Shown piece by piece: positions 1 through 5,092 of a stretch of DNA of 5,274 nt. How positions within the stretch are numbered: the first letter of the stretch is position 1; every line of letters starts with the position of its first letter. The position numbers were made by a program, and so were the translations under genes. The notes beneath the pieces are model-generated. The model worked only from the letters and a program-made list of their open reading frames with translations. It searched no databases and was not told the origin of the DNA. Where the stretch lies: NCBI GenBank assembly GCA_022865545.1, contig JALHTA010000356.1, forward strand, positions 1-5,274. Reading direction: 5' to 3'. The stretch comes from Actinomycetota bacterium. Lineage in GTDB: Bacteria; Actinomycetota; Humimicrobiia; Humimicrobiales; Humimicrobiaceae.

Positions 1-38
1 AATATTTTTTCCCCGATCTTTATCCATGAGTCAAACTC

Positions 39-69
39 TTGACAACTTATTATTAAAATGGATTATACA
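39..69 (+). promoter_or_regulatory. Possible upstream promoter for the patatin-like gene
   Basis: A perfect -35 hexamer TTGACA lies at 39-44. The downstream -10 candidates are imperfect: ATTATA at 62-67 (17-bp spacer) or TATACA at 64-69 (19-bp spacer). A start here would give a leader of about 160 nt before the gene at 234. The -35 is convincing; the -10 is not, so this is one of two candidate promoters. Confidence 0.35.
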
Positions 70-116
70 GCACAAACACCGGTTTATAAAATGATCTTTG
101 ATATTGGAAGCTAAAG

Positions 117-145
117 TTAAAAGTATTTTGATTTAATTATATAAT
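117..145 (+). promoter_or_regulatory. Possible proximal promoter for the patatin-like gene
   Basis: A consensus -10 TATAAT lies at 140-145, with a weak -35 TTAAAA at 117-122 and a 17-bp spacer. Transcription would begin near 152 and leave a leader of about 80 nt before the ATG at 234. The box overlaps the upstream in-frame ATG at 144, so a transcript from here could not encode that longer start. Confidence 0.4.
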
Positions 146-233
146 GTTAAGGGTAATAAACTATAGGAATCTTTTTAATTTAAGATGCCGTGGTTTTTTG
201 GTAATACCAGGCAGCAGAACTGGAGAGGAAAAG

Positions 234-1163
234 ATGTGGGGTAGGAAGAAAAAAGTGGGCATAGCGCTAAGCGGTGGAGCGGCCAGGAGCCTTGCACATA
301 TTGGGGTGCTTGAAGTGCTGGAGGAGCTTGGCGTGGAACCGGTAGCTATCTCAGGTACAAGCATGGGATCAATAATAGGTTCTTTTTACTGCTCTGGAGT
401 ACCTTTGGGTGAAATGGAGAAATACGTCGCTTCCATGGATTGGAAGAGTTTCCTGCTTTTTTCTGACCTTGCACTTTCAAATACCGGCATTATCAATGGC
501 CGGCGCATTGAGAGAGTGCTGGAAAGATTTCTGGAGGATAAGACTTTTTCGGATTGCAATATGGATTTTTGCTGTGTTGCAGTCGATGTGTTTACAAGAC
601 AAAAGGAGATCCTGTCCAGCGGCAGGCTGCTTGATGCTGTCAGGGCGTCGATATCGATCCCCGGCTTCTTTTCTCCAATATGGCTTGACGGAAAGCTGCT
701 GATAGACGGGGGGCTTATCGAACCTTTGCCTACTGAAGCCATAAAGATGTTTGATGTAAATTTTATTATTGGATCCTCCATCACCTTTGAAAGGGACAGT
801 GAAAAATACAGGTACTTGCAGGTGGACGGCAATCATACAGGAAAGGGACAGGTCTATGATTATCACAATATAGAGGCAGGTAATCCTGAAAGACTTAAAA
901 GGCTTCACGATCTTTTTAAAGGCAGGAAAAAAGATGAAGATCAAAAAAATGTCTCGGTCCAGTCAATACTTGATACCAGCCTCAATATAATGCAACGCGA
1001 GATAGCTCGCAGATATAATGATCTTGCAGATATTGTAATAGAACCTGAAGTAGGGGATTTTGGATTCTTTGATCTTACACACGGAAGCGAGATCATAAAG
1101 AGGGGGAGGGAAGCAGCAGAAGCAAAAGCTGGAGAGATCAAAAGGAAGCTGCGCCTGAGATAG
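234..1163 (+). CDS. Patatin-like phospholipase, RssA/YlbK type (309 aa)
   Basis: A serine lipid acyl hydrolase of the bacterial patatin family, likely acting on phospholipids or other acyl esters at the cytoplasmic face of the membrane. The Ser-Asp dyad is intact. The oxyanion-hole motif GGAAR is at residues 14-18, the nucleophile elbow GTSMG at 41-45 (Ser43), and DGG at 158-160 (Asp158). The C-terminal region, with LDTSLNIMQREIAR and IEPEVGDFGFFD, matches the usual tail of RssA-like proteins. Residues about 186-240 form a polar, charged segment (GRKKDEDQKN) that looks like a family-variable insert. I chose ATG 234 because GGAGAGG at 222-228 sits 5 nt upstream and the patatin fold begins right after it. 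The in-frame ATG at 144 would add 30 unrelated residues, has no ribosome binding site and overlaps a TATAAT box. No signal peptide is visible. The family and catalysis are clear; the substrate is unknown. The 3' end overlaps the convergent PIN gene. Confidence 0.9.
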   Translation: MWGRKKKVGIALSGGAARSLAHIGVLEVLEELGVEPVAISGTSMGSIIGSFYCSGVPLGEMEKYVASMDWKSFLLFSDLALSNTGIINGRRIERVLERFLEDKTFSDCNMDFCCVAVDVFTRQKEILSSGRLLDAVRASISIPGFFSPIWLDGKLLIDGGLIEPLPTEAIKMFDVNFIIGSSITFERDSEKYRYLQVDGNHTGKGQVYDYHNIEAGNPERLKRLHDLFKGRKKDEDQKNVSVQSILDTSLNIMQREIARRYNDLADIVIEPEVGDFGFFDLTHGSEIIKRGREAAEAKAGEIKRKLRLR

Positions 1164-1563
1164 TTTTTAAAAAATCAGCTGGTGAAACAATTTTTAATCC
1201 TTTAGAAATAAAATCTTTTCTATTCCTGGTTATTAAAAACTGACAACCTGTATTTATAGCAGAAAAATATTGTATTGAATCTTCATAATCTTTCTCCGGT
1301 ATTGTCCTTGATTGTCTTAAGATATCTTTGGTTAAAGGAACGACTTTAAAATCATCCAGAATCTCATCAACAAAGTTCCCGGCAATTATAGAATTCTTCA
1401 GTTTTTTTACTATATAGTAAAAGTTGTTTACAGTTATTGCTGAGATATAACCCTGGAAGGATTGCTCCTTTGCAAGTGTCCATATTCTAGCACTGTCTAT
1501 ATAATGCGGCTCTCTTTTAACCAATACATCAAGGATTATATTGGTATCCAAAAATATTTTCAT
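1138..1563 (-). CDS. PIN-domain toxin of a type II toxin-antitoxin pair (141 aa)
   Basis: A PIN-domain protein, the VapC-like class of Mg2+-dependent ribonuclease toxins; the subfamily looks like PIN_3 (PF13470). The first acidic site is Asp6 in FLDTNIILD (residues 4-12). A central SAITVNNFYYI segment covers 41-51, DYEDSIQY covers 92-99 with Asp92 and Asp95 as metal ligands, and ITRNRKDF covers 111-118 with Asp117. Length is typical of a full toxin. The glutamate many VapC proteins carry in the central helix appears replaced by Asn46, which I believe is common in this subfamily. The ATG (1563-1561) overlaps the antitoxin stop as ATGA, a sign of translational coupling and of antitoxin-first synthesis. 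The target is not predictable; VapC relatives cut tRNA or rRNA. The gene ends inside the 3' end of the convergent patatin gene. Confidence 0.88.
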   Translation of the reverse strand: MKIFLDTNIILDVLVKREPHYIDSARIWTLAKEQSFQGYISAITVNNFYYIVKKLKNSIIAGNFVDEILDDFKVVPLTKDILRQSRTIPEKDYEDSIQYFSAINTGCQFLITRNRKDFISKGLKIVSPADFLKTISGAASF

Positions 1564-1811
1564 TTTTCTCTCATTTTATCATCTATTATTCCATCACGGA
1601 GTTCTTTATATGATTTAGAAGTTTCCAGCATGCCCATCCATTTGATTACAGGGTCAGAGATCTTAAACCCATCGATTTCTGCTTCTTTCTGGTTGAAGTA
1701 ATCTTTTACCATGGCTGAAATTGATTTTCCAGTAATTTGTGCTACTTTTTTAGCCTTCCTGCTGACATCTTCATCAATATATAATGTTAGTTTTGTTTTT
1801 TTCAATTTCAT
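1560..1811 (-). CDS. Antitoxin with RHH-like N-terminus, partner of the PIN toxin (83 aa)
   Basis: A small basic protein resembling DUF6364-type antitoxins. Residues 6-15 (TKLTLYIDED) read as the DNA-binding beta strand of a ribbon-helix-helix fold. Residues 16-41 form two helices around the TGKSIS turn at 27-32. Residues 43-83, containing DPVIKWMGML and a charged tail, are the likely toxin-binding arm. It precedes the PIN toxin with a 4-bp ATGA overlap, the standard antitoxin-toxin order. I chose the ATG at 1811 because GGAGG (1819-1815) lies just upstream, though the 3-nt spacing is short, and homologous proteins begin with a K-rich LTLYID segment. A longer frame up to 1868 would add 19 aromatic residues read through the promoter and is unlikely. 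It probably represses its own promoter with the toxin as co-repressor. Confidence 0.85.
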   Translation of the reverse strand: MKLKKTKLTLYIDEDVSRKAKKVAQITGKSISAMVKDYFNQKEAEIDGFKISDPVIKWMGMLETSKSYKELRDGIIDDKMREK

Positions 1812-1818
1812 ATACCTC

Positions 1819-1863
1819 CACGTATAGTAATAACAGTATAACACGTATAAGTGGGGCAAACAA
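1819..1863 (-). promoter_or_regulatory. Toxin-antitoxin promoter with TATAC repeats (likely operator)
   Basis: On the minus strand, TTGTTT (1863-1858) and TATACT (1840-1835) form a good sigma-70-type promoter with a 17-bp spacer. Transcription would start near 1828, giving a leader of about 17 nt that contains the GGAGG site. The 8-mer TATACGTG occurs at 1849-1842 in the spacer and again at 1826-1819 in the early transcript, 23 bp apart on the same strand. A partial copy, TATACTG, forms the -10 itself. Repeats flanking the -10 fit binding by the RHH antitoxin; that role is inferred. Confidence 0.55.
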
Positions 1864-2000
1864 ACCATTTTATCAGTTTCTAGTTTTATTTTTCAGTGCT
1901 TCTTTATTAATGGGTTTGGGTTATCACATATTACTCATATAAAAATTTATAAGAGATAAATACAGAGCAGCAGTGATTCGCAGGCAGTAAAATAGATGCC

Positions 2001-2050
2001 TTGACATAGTGTATATAATAATATATATTATGTATATAATTATATACATA
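2001..2050 (+). promoter_or_regulatory. Promoter and palindromic operator of the XRE gene
   Basis: A perfect -35 TTGACA at 2001-2006 is followed after 17 bp by TATATT at 2024-2029. Downstream, 2029-2050 is a perfect 22-bp palindrome whose arms read TATGTATATAA and TTATATACATA. A second perfect palindrome of 14 bp covers 2018-2031. The 9-mer GTATATAAT occurs at 2011-2019 and 2032-2040, two helical turns apart. The palindromes cover the -10 and the predicted start near 2036, so a dimer bound here would block transcription. Autoregulation by the adjacent XRE protein is the simplest reading but is inferred. Confidence 0.55.
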
Positions 2051-2073
2051 TAGTTAACATTAATAGTACATAT

Positions 2074-2307
2074 ATGATGGTAATCAAAAGTGAACTTAAT
2101 AACAATCTCAGGAGATGCCGGTTCGAGTCAGGGGAGATCTCCCAGCAGGAACTTGCTAATATGGTCGGTGTTACCCGCCTGACCATACATTCCATCGAGA
2201 CCGGAAAATTTAATCCTTCCGTGAAACTTGCGCTAAAAATTGGAAAATTTTTTAATAAATCCGTAGAAGAAATATTTTACCTGGAAGAAGATCTGACAAA
2301 GGAGTAA
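2074..2307 (+). CDS. XRE-family helix-turn-helix regulator, YgzD-like (77 aa)
   Basis: A single-domain Cro/CI-type DNA-binding protein. The helix-turn-helix covers about residues 22-45 (ISQQELANMVGV, then TRLTIHSIETGK). The following FNPSVKLALKIGKFFNKSVEEIF (46-68) is characteristic of the small YgzD-like regulators found beside membrane proteins. No ligand or multimerisation domain follows. Start choice is uncertain: ATG codons are at 2074 and 2077, and neither has a visible Shine-Dalgarno site (the upstream bases read ACATAT). Its stop lies 7 nt before the membrane-protein ATG, and its last codons hold the GGAG that probably serves that gene, so the two are co-transcribed. It likely binds the palindrome at 2029-2050. 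Other targets are unknown. Confidence 0.88.
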   Translation: MMVIKSELNNNLRRCRFESGEISQQELANMVGVTRLTIHSIETGKFNPSVKLALKIGKFFNKSVEEIFYLEEDLTKE

Positions 2308-2314
2308 GAGAGTA

Positions 2315-3229
2315 ATGAAAAGACTGATGAGAGTAAGTAATAATACGTCCCTGGTTTTATGCTCGATTTCAATAGCAGGCCTTATCTTTACAAATACATT
2401 CTATATATTGCTTAAGGATATGATCATCAGTATGAGAGATGTTGAAAGTTTCATGAACCGGTTTTCGATTCCGGTAGCAGTAGTGTATATCATATTTGGA
2501 TTTTTTCATCTTACCGCAATACTTACCCTGGTACTGGAGTTAAAATTCTTTAAAAGGGATAATTTCCTCCGTGCATTCCTAATTTTTACAGGCATTGTTT
2601 CCCTGCTGATGTTGTTTGGAGACTTTACACTTTTAAGCGATATTTCGAAAGAATATGTTTTTGGTCTTCCCGGAGAGTTTAATATCCTGTTTTTTAGCCA
2701 GGTACTGCATCTTGTTTTCTACATCCTTATGGCTGTACTTCTTATATCTAGCAGAAAGTCGGCCTGGAAGAAGAGTGAAGAAATAGTATTAAAAGACGAT
2801 TCAATATTTATTAATGCACAGTATATCGGGATCTTGAGTGGAATCTCAGGCCTGGCCCTGGTCACGATTTTTTCTGCATTGTATTTAAAGGTCTATGATC
2901 TACCTGTGTGGGCCATAAAAGCTGGAATAGTAATATCAAGCCTGATGGCTGTGATCCCTTATATCCTGATTGCTTTTTACTGGTTCATAATCAAACTCAG
3001 GGAGAAGACAGGCGAGTGGTATGATGAAAAACAGTATCAGGATATAACCAGGTCAAGTCTTGTAGCTATTGTAATGTCAATAATATTTCTACTGATAGTA
3101 TTTATAATACAGTATATTTTCGGAAATTTTGAACTACTAAATTTTATCTGGTTCCCCCTATATTTCTTTTTTATACTTCTTCTATTTTCATCGATAACCC
3201 TATTTTTCAATAAAAGAAAGTTGGGATAA
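2315..3229 (+). CDS. Polytopic membrane protein of unknown function, paired with XRE regulator (304 aa)
   Basis: I do not recognise the family with certainty. Hydrophobicity by eye gives about eight membrane segments at roughly 11-33, 51-76, 84-107, 124-146, 169-191, 201-226, 248-271 and 275-298. Two halves of four segments are separated by a charged linker (147-163, SRKSAWKKSEE...). A conserved-looking cytoplasmic motif, EWYDEKQYQDITRSSL (234-249), precedes segment 7 and recalls the DE(R/K)Q stretch of small membrane proteins encoded beside XRE regulators, such as DUF2178/DUF3796-type families. No enzyme motif, signal peptide or transporter signature is visible. The ATG is 7 nt after the XRE stop, with GGAG at 2301-2304 as probable ribosome binding site (10-nt spacing). 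By analogy it may sense an envelope condition or be the regulated effector of the XRE protein; this is inference. Confidence 0.8.
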   Translation: MKRLMRVSNNTSLVLCSISIAGLIFTNTFYILLKDMIISMRDVESFMNRFSIPVAVVYIIFGFFHLTAILTLVLELKFFKRDNFLRAFLIFTGIVSLLMLFGDFTLLSDISKEYVFGLPGEFNILFFSQVLHLVFYILMAVLLISSRKSAWKKSEEIVLKDDSIFINAQYIGILSGISGLALVTIFSALYLKVYDLPVWAIKAGIVISSLMAVIPYILIAFYWFIIKLREKTGEWYDEKQYQDITRSSLVAIVMSIIFLLIVFIIQYIFGNFELLNFIWFPLYFFFILLLFSSITLFFNKRKLG

Positions 3230-3262
3230 GTAATATTTATCATATTAACTTTATTCTGTTTT

Positions 3263-3274
3263 TATAGTATTGTA
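3263..3274 (+). promoter_or_regulatory. Weak -10 candidate directly before the lipid kinase start
   Basis: TATAGT at 3263-3268 lies 5 nt before the ATG at 3274, so transcription from it would begin at or next to the A of the start codon and give a leaderless mRNA. No good -35 is found at 16-18 bp. In an AT-rich gap this could be chance, and the gene may simply be read through from the XRE promoter. Confidence 0.22.
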
Positions 3275-3693
3275 TGGGGATAATGAACATCAGACAGGAA
3301 ATAAAAAGATCTGCAAAGAAACAAATAGGTAACCACCATAGGTCTTTAAGCAATTCATTTAAATTTGCAGGAAGAGGGATAATAAGAGTATTCCTGTGCG
3401 AGAGGAGCTTCAGGCTGCAGCTGCTTTGCTTCGTACTGACTGTAATCGCCGGTTTTATATTTAGAATAACAGGAACTGAATGGATCTTCATAGTCCTTGC
3501 AGGCAGCATGGTGCTTATCACCGAGATGATAAATACGGCCCTTGAATATGCAGTAGACCTTGTAACAGAGGAATACAGGATACTTGCGGAGCATATAAAG
3601 AATATATCTGCAGGGGCGGTCCTTGTCTCTTCACTGCTTGCTGTTGTGGTGGGACTTATAATATTTATCCCATACTTTCTGGAATACTTCTAA
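3274..3693 (+). CDS. dgkA: Diacylglycerol/undecaprenol kinase family protein (139 aa)
   Basis: A small integral-membrane lipid kinase of the DgkA family. Gram-positive members phosphorylate undecaprenol for cell-wall carrier recycling; proteobacterial members phosphorylate diacylglycerol. After an amphipathic basic N-terminus (1-32), the surface motif ERSFRLQL is at 43-50, and three membrane helices lie at about 49-66, 69-86 and 112-136. The catalytic stretch EMINTALEYAVD (84-95) aligns E84, N87 and E91 with E. coli E69, N72 and E76. The next motif reads IKNISAGAVL (108-117): K109 matches K94, but N110 replaces the near-invariant Asp (E. coli D95). The frame is closed by a stop at 3265-3267, so the start is 3274 or 3283; neither has a well-spaced Shine-Dalgarno (GGGGA at 3276-3280 is only 2 nt before 3283). 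It lies 44 bp after the membrane-protein gene and may belong to its transcript. Family sure, substrate unproven. Confidence 0.85.
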   Translation: MGIMNIRQEIKRSAKKQIGNHHRSLSNSFKFAGRGIIRVFLCERSFRLQLLCFVLTVIAGFIFRITGTEWIFIVLAGSMVLITEMINTALEYAVDLVTEEYRILAEHIKNISAGAVLVSSLLAVVVGLIIFIPYFLEYF

Positions 3694-3738
3694 AAAACTT
3701 GAGAAATCCTGAAAATTAAATCTTAAGGTTCTAACAAT

Positions 3739-3801
3739 TAGATCTTGTATACCTCGGAATTGTATAGATCTATAAGAATACAAAAAATTCCAGGAGATCT
3801 A
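3739..3801 (+). repeat. Three AGATCT copies in the gap before the LeuB-like gene
   Basis: AGATCT occurs at 3740-3745, 3766-3771 and 3795-3800, spaced 26 and 29 bp. The middle copy sits in a 12-bp perfect palindrome TATAGATCTATA (3763-3774). Around it, GGAATTGTAT (3756-3765) pairs imperfectly with ATAC...TTCC (3778-3791), interrupted by four extra A. This could be an operator cluster upstream of the leuB-like promoter. I see no T-box, leader peptide with Leu codons or known riboswitch here. Confidence 0.3.
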
Positions 3802-3836
3802 ATAAAAGTTTTTAGTGAAATAAATGTATATTTATA

Positions 3837-3842
3837 TATAAT
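3837..3842 (+). promoter_or_regulatory. -10 box of the LeuB-like gene
   Basis: TATAAT at 3837-3842 would start transcription near 3849 and give a leader of about 35 nt carrying the GGGAGAG ribosome binding site at 3872-3878. The -35 is poor: TTAGTG at 3812-3817 needs a 19-bp spacer, so an activator or another element may be required. The surrounding run of TA steps makes the exact box uncertain. Confidence 0.4.
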
Positions 3843-3883
3843 ATATCAGTGATTGTTTTAAGCATTAGAACGGGAGAGAAAAA

Positions 3884-4954
3884 ATGGCTGATCCAAGGCA
3901 TTACGAAATAGCAGTTATAGGGGGAGACGGAACCGGTCCTGAAGTTGTAGAAGAAGGTAAAAAAGTACTGGAAACTGCCGGGAAGAAATTCGGGATAAAC
4001 TTTTCATTTACTGATTTTGATTTTGGCGGCGAGAGGTATAAAAAGACCGGAGAGACCATCTCTGACCAGGAAATAGAGGACCTTAAAAAATTCCGTGCCA
4101 TCTATCTGGGTGCAATAGGCCATCCTGATGTTGCACCGGGTATCCTTGAATTAGGTATCTTGCTGAAATTGAGATTTACACTGGATCAGTATATAAACTT
4201 AAGGCCGGTGAAGCTTTATCCAGGAATAGATTGTCCGTTAAAGGACAAAGGTCCGGAGGATATAGATTTTATAGTCGTAAGGGAAAATACAGGCGGATTA
4301 TATACGGGACATGGAGGAGTGACCAGAAAAGGGACACCTCATGAGGTAGCTACACAGGTGATGGTATATGACCGGCAGATGGTCGACCGGTGCCTTAAGT
4401 ATTCTTTCGAGCTTGCAAAGGAAAGAAAAGATGAGGGAAAACCCGGGAAGCTTACCCTTGTTAATAAGACCAATGTCCTTACAAATGTAGGGGATCTCTG
4501 GTTCAGGGCCTTTATGGAGATGAAAGAAAGCTATCCCGGAATAGAGACCGATTATAATCATATTGATGCGGCATGTATGTGGATGGTAAAGAATCCTGAA
4601 TGGTATGATGTAATGGTAATACCCAATATGTTTGGTGATATAATAACCGACCTTGGTGCTATGATCCAGGGAGGTATGGGGATCGCTGCGGGAGGGAATA
4701 TCAATCCGGAAGGAACATCGATGTTTGAGCCCATAGGCGGATCCGCACCTAAATATACAGGGATGAATATTATTAATCCACTGGCAGCAATAGAAGCCGG
4801 CAGGATGATGTTAAAGCACCTTGGAGAGCCTGAAGCGGCAAAGTCTATCGAGAATGCTGTATCTGATGTTTGCACTAAAATAAAGAGCTTAAGCGCCGGT
4901 AAAATGGGCTATAGTACTTCAGAAGTGGGGGATATGGTAGCCAGCCAGATTTAA
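3884..4954 (+). CDS. leuB: 3-isopropylmalate dehydrogenase-like beta-decarboxylating dehydrogenase (356 aa)
   Basis: A member of the isocitrate/isopropylmalate dehydrogenase family. The canonical reaction oxidatively decarboxylates 3-isopropylmalate to 2-oxoisocaproate in cytoplasmic leucine synthesis. Motifs in order: GGDGTGPEV (13-21); GAIGHP (76-81); substrate-loop ILELGILLKLR (87-97); then R107, R133, Y140, K195, D228, D252 and D256, which align with the malate-moiety, metal and catalytic residues of Thermus IPMDH. The loop is hydrophobic rather than carrying the phosphorylatable Ser of isocitrate dehydrogenase, which favours isopropylmalate. The tail STSEVGDMV resembles actinobacterial LeuB. 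Oddly, the cofactor loop reads GGSAPKYTG (285-293): Lys290-Tyr291 replace the Asp-Ile typical of NAD-dependent IPMDH and match the Lys-Tyr pair used for NADP by E. coli isocitrate dehydrogenase. The ATG has GGGAGAG 5 nt upstream. It is monocistronic, without leuA/C/D neighbours. It could instead act on homoisocitrate, tartrate or methylmalate. Confidence 0.87.
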   Translation: MADPRHYEIAVIGGDGTGPEVVEEGKKVLETAGKKFGINFSFTDFDFGGERYKKTGETISDQEIEDLKKFRAIYLGAIGHPDVAPGILELGILLKLRFTLDQYINLRPVKLYPGIDCPLKDKGPEDIDFIVVRENTGGLYTGHGGVTRKGTPHEVATQVMVYDRQMVDRCLKYSFELAKERKDEGKPGKLTLVNKTNVLTNVGDLWFRAFMEMKESYPGIETDYNHIDAACMWMVKNPEWYDVMVIPNMFGDIITDLGAMIQGGMGIAAGGNINPEGTSMFEPIGGSAPKYTGMNIINPLAAIEAGRMMLKHLGEPEAAKSIENAVSDVCTKIKSLSAGKMGYSTSEVGDMVASQI

Positions 4955-4990
4955 AAAGGTTTAGTTTTTTATATAAATTTAAATATTAGT

Positions 4991-5027
4991 AAAAAAAGAT
5001 CTACTTATTAAAAGCAGGTCTTTTTTT
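4991..5027 (+). terminator. Rho-independent terminator after the LeuB-like gene
   Basis: A stem pairs 4991-5005 with 5013-5027 around a 7-nt loop. The core is GATCTACT against AGCAGGTC, with one T-G wobble and one A-C mismatch, and it is extended by seven A-T pairs. Seven T (5021-5027) follow on this strand and seven A precede it, so it could also stop minus-strand transcription. It lies 36 bp after the stop codon. Confidence 0.85.
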
Positions 5028-5028
5028 A

Positions 5029-5079
5029 TTGATATATATTCGATAAGATATATAATAGTATATATAAATATATATACTA
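5029..5079 (+). promoter_or_regulatory. Promoter and inverted-repeat operator of the RHH gene
   Basis: TTGATA (5029-5034) and a perfect TATAAT (5051-5056) with a 16-bp spacer predict a start near 5063. Covering that start, 5056-5079 is an inverted repeat with 11-bp perfect arms, TAGTATATATA and TATATATACTA, around a central AA. This is where an autorepressing RHH dimer pair would be expected to bind. The -35 begins 1 bp after the terminator T-run. The symmetry is certain; operator function is inferred, since TA-rich DNA forms such symmetry easily. Confidence 0.6.
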
Positions 5080-5092
5080 AATGGAGAAGGTT

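Noticed and set aside
1..10. T-rich start of the window as the tail of a terminator
   Set aside because: Only the T-run is inside the window; no stem can be seen, so it cannot be supported.
26..114. Two tiny open frames (22 and 18 codons) starting at 26 and 58
   Set aside because: Neither has a Shine-Dalgarno site, and they lie over promoter-like sequence; length is well within chance.
144..233. Upstream in-frame ATG extending the patatin protein by 30 residues
   Set aside because: No ribosome binding site, overlap with a TATAAT box, and no patatin-like sequence in the extension; the ATG at 234 has GGAGAGG at ideal spacing.
386..944. Minus-strand open frames inside the patatin gene, and similar antisense frames inside the LeuB-like gene
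   Set aside because: They are shadows of well-supported genes, with no domain signature or ribosome binding site.
1147..1180. AGCTG...CAGCT pair as a terminator between the convergent genes
   Set aside because: The stem is only 5 bp with a large AT interior and no proper T-run after it.
1812..1868. N-terminal extension of the antitoxin
   Set aside because: The 19 extra residues are read through the promoter and TATAC repeats; a GGAGG site precedes the internal ATG at 1811.
3694..3735. Imperfect AACTTGAGA/TCTTAAGGTT hairpin as dgkA terminator
   Set aside because: Stem has mismatches and no following T-run.
3694..3883. T-box or leucine attenuator before the LeuB-like gene
   Set aside because: No T-box core motif, no Leu-rich leader peptide and no terminator hairpin in the leader.
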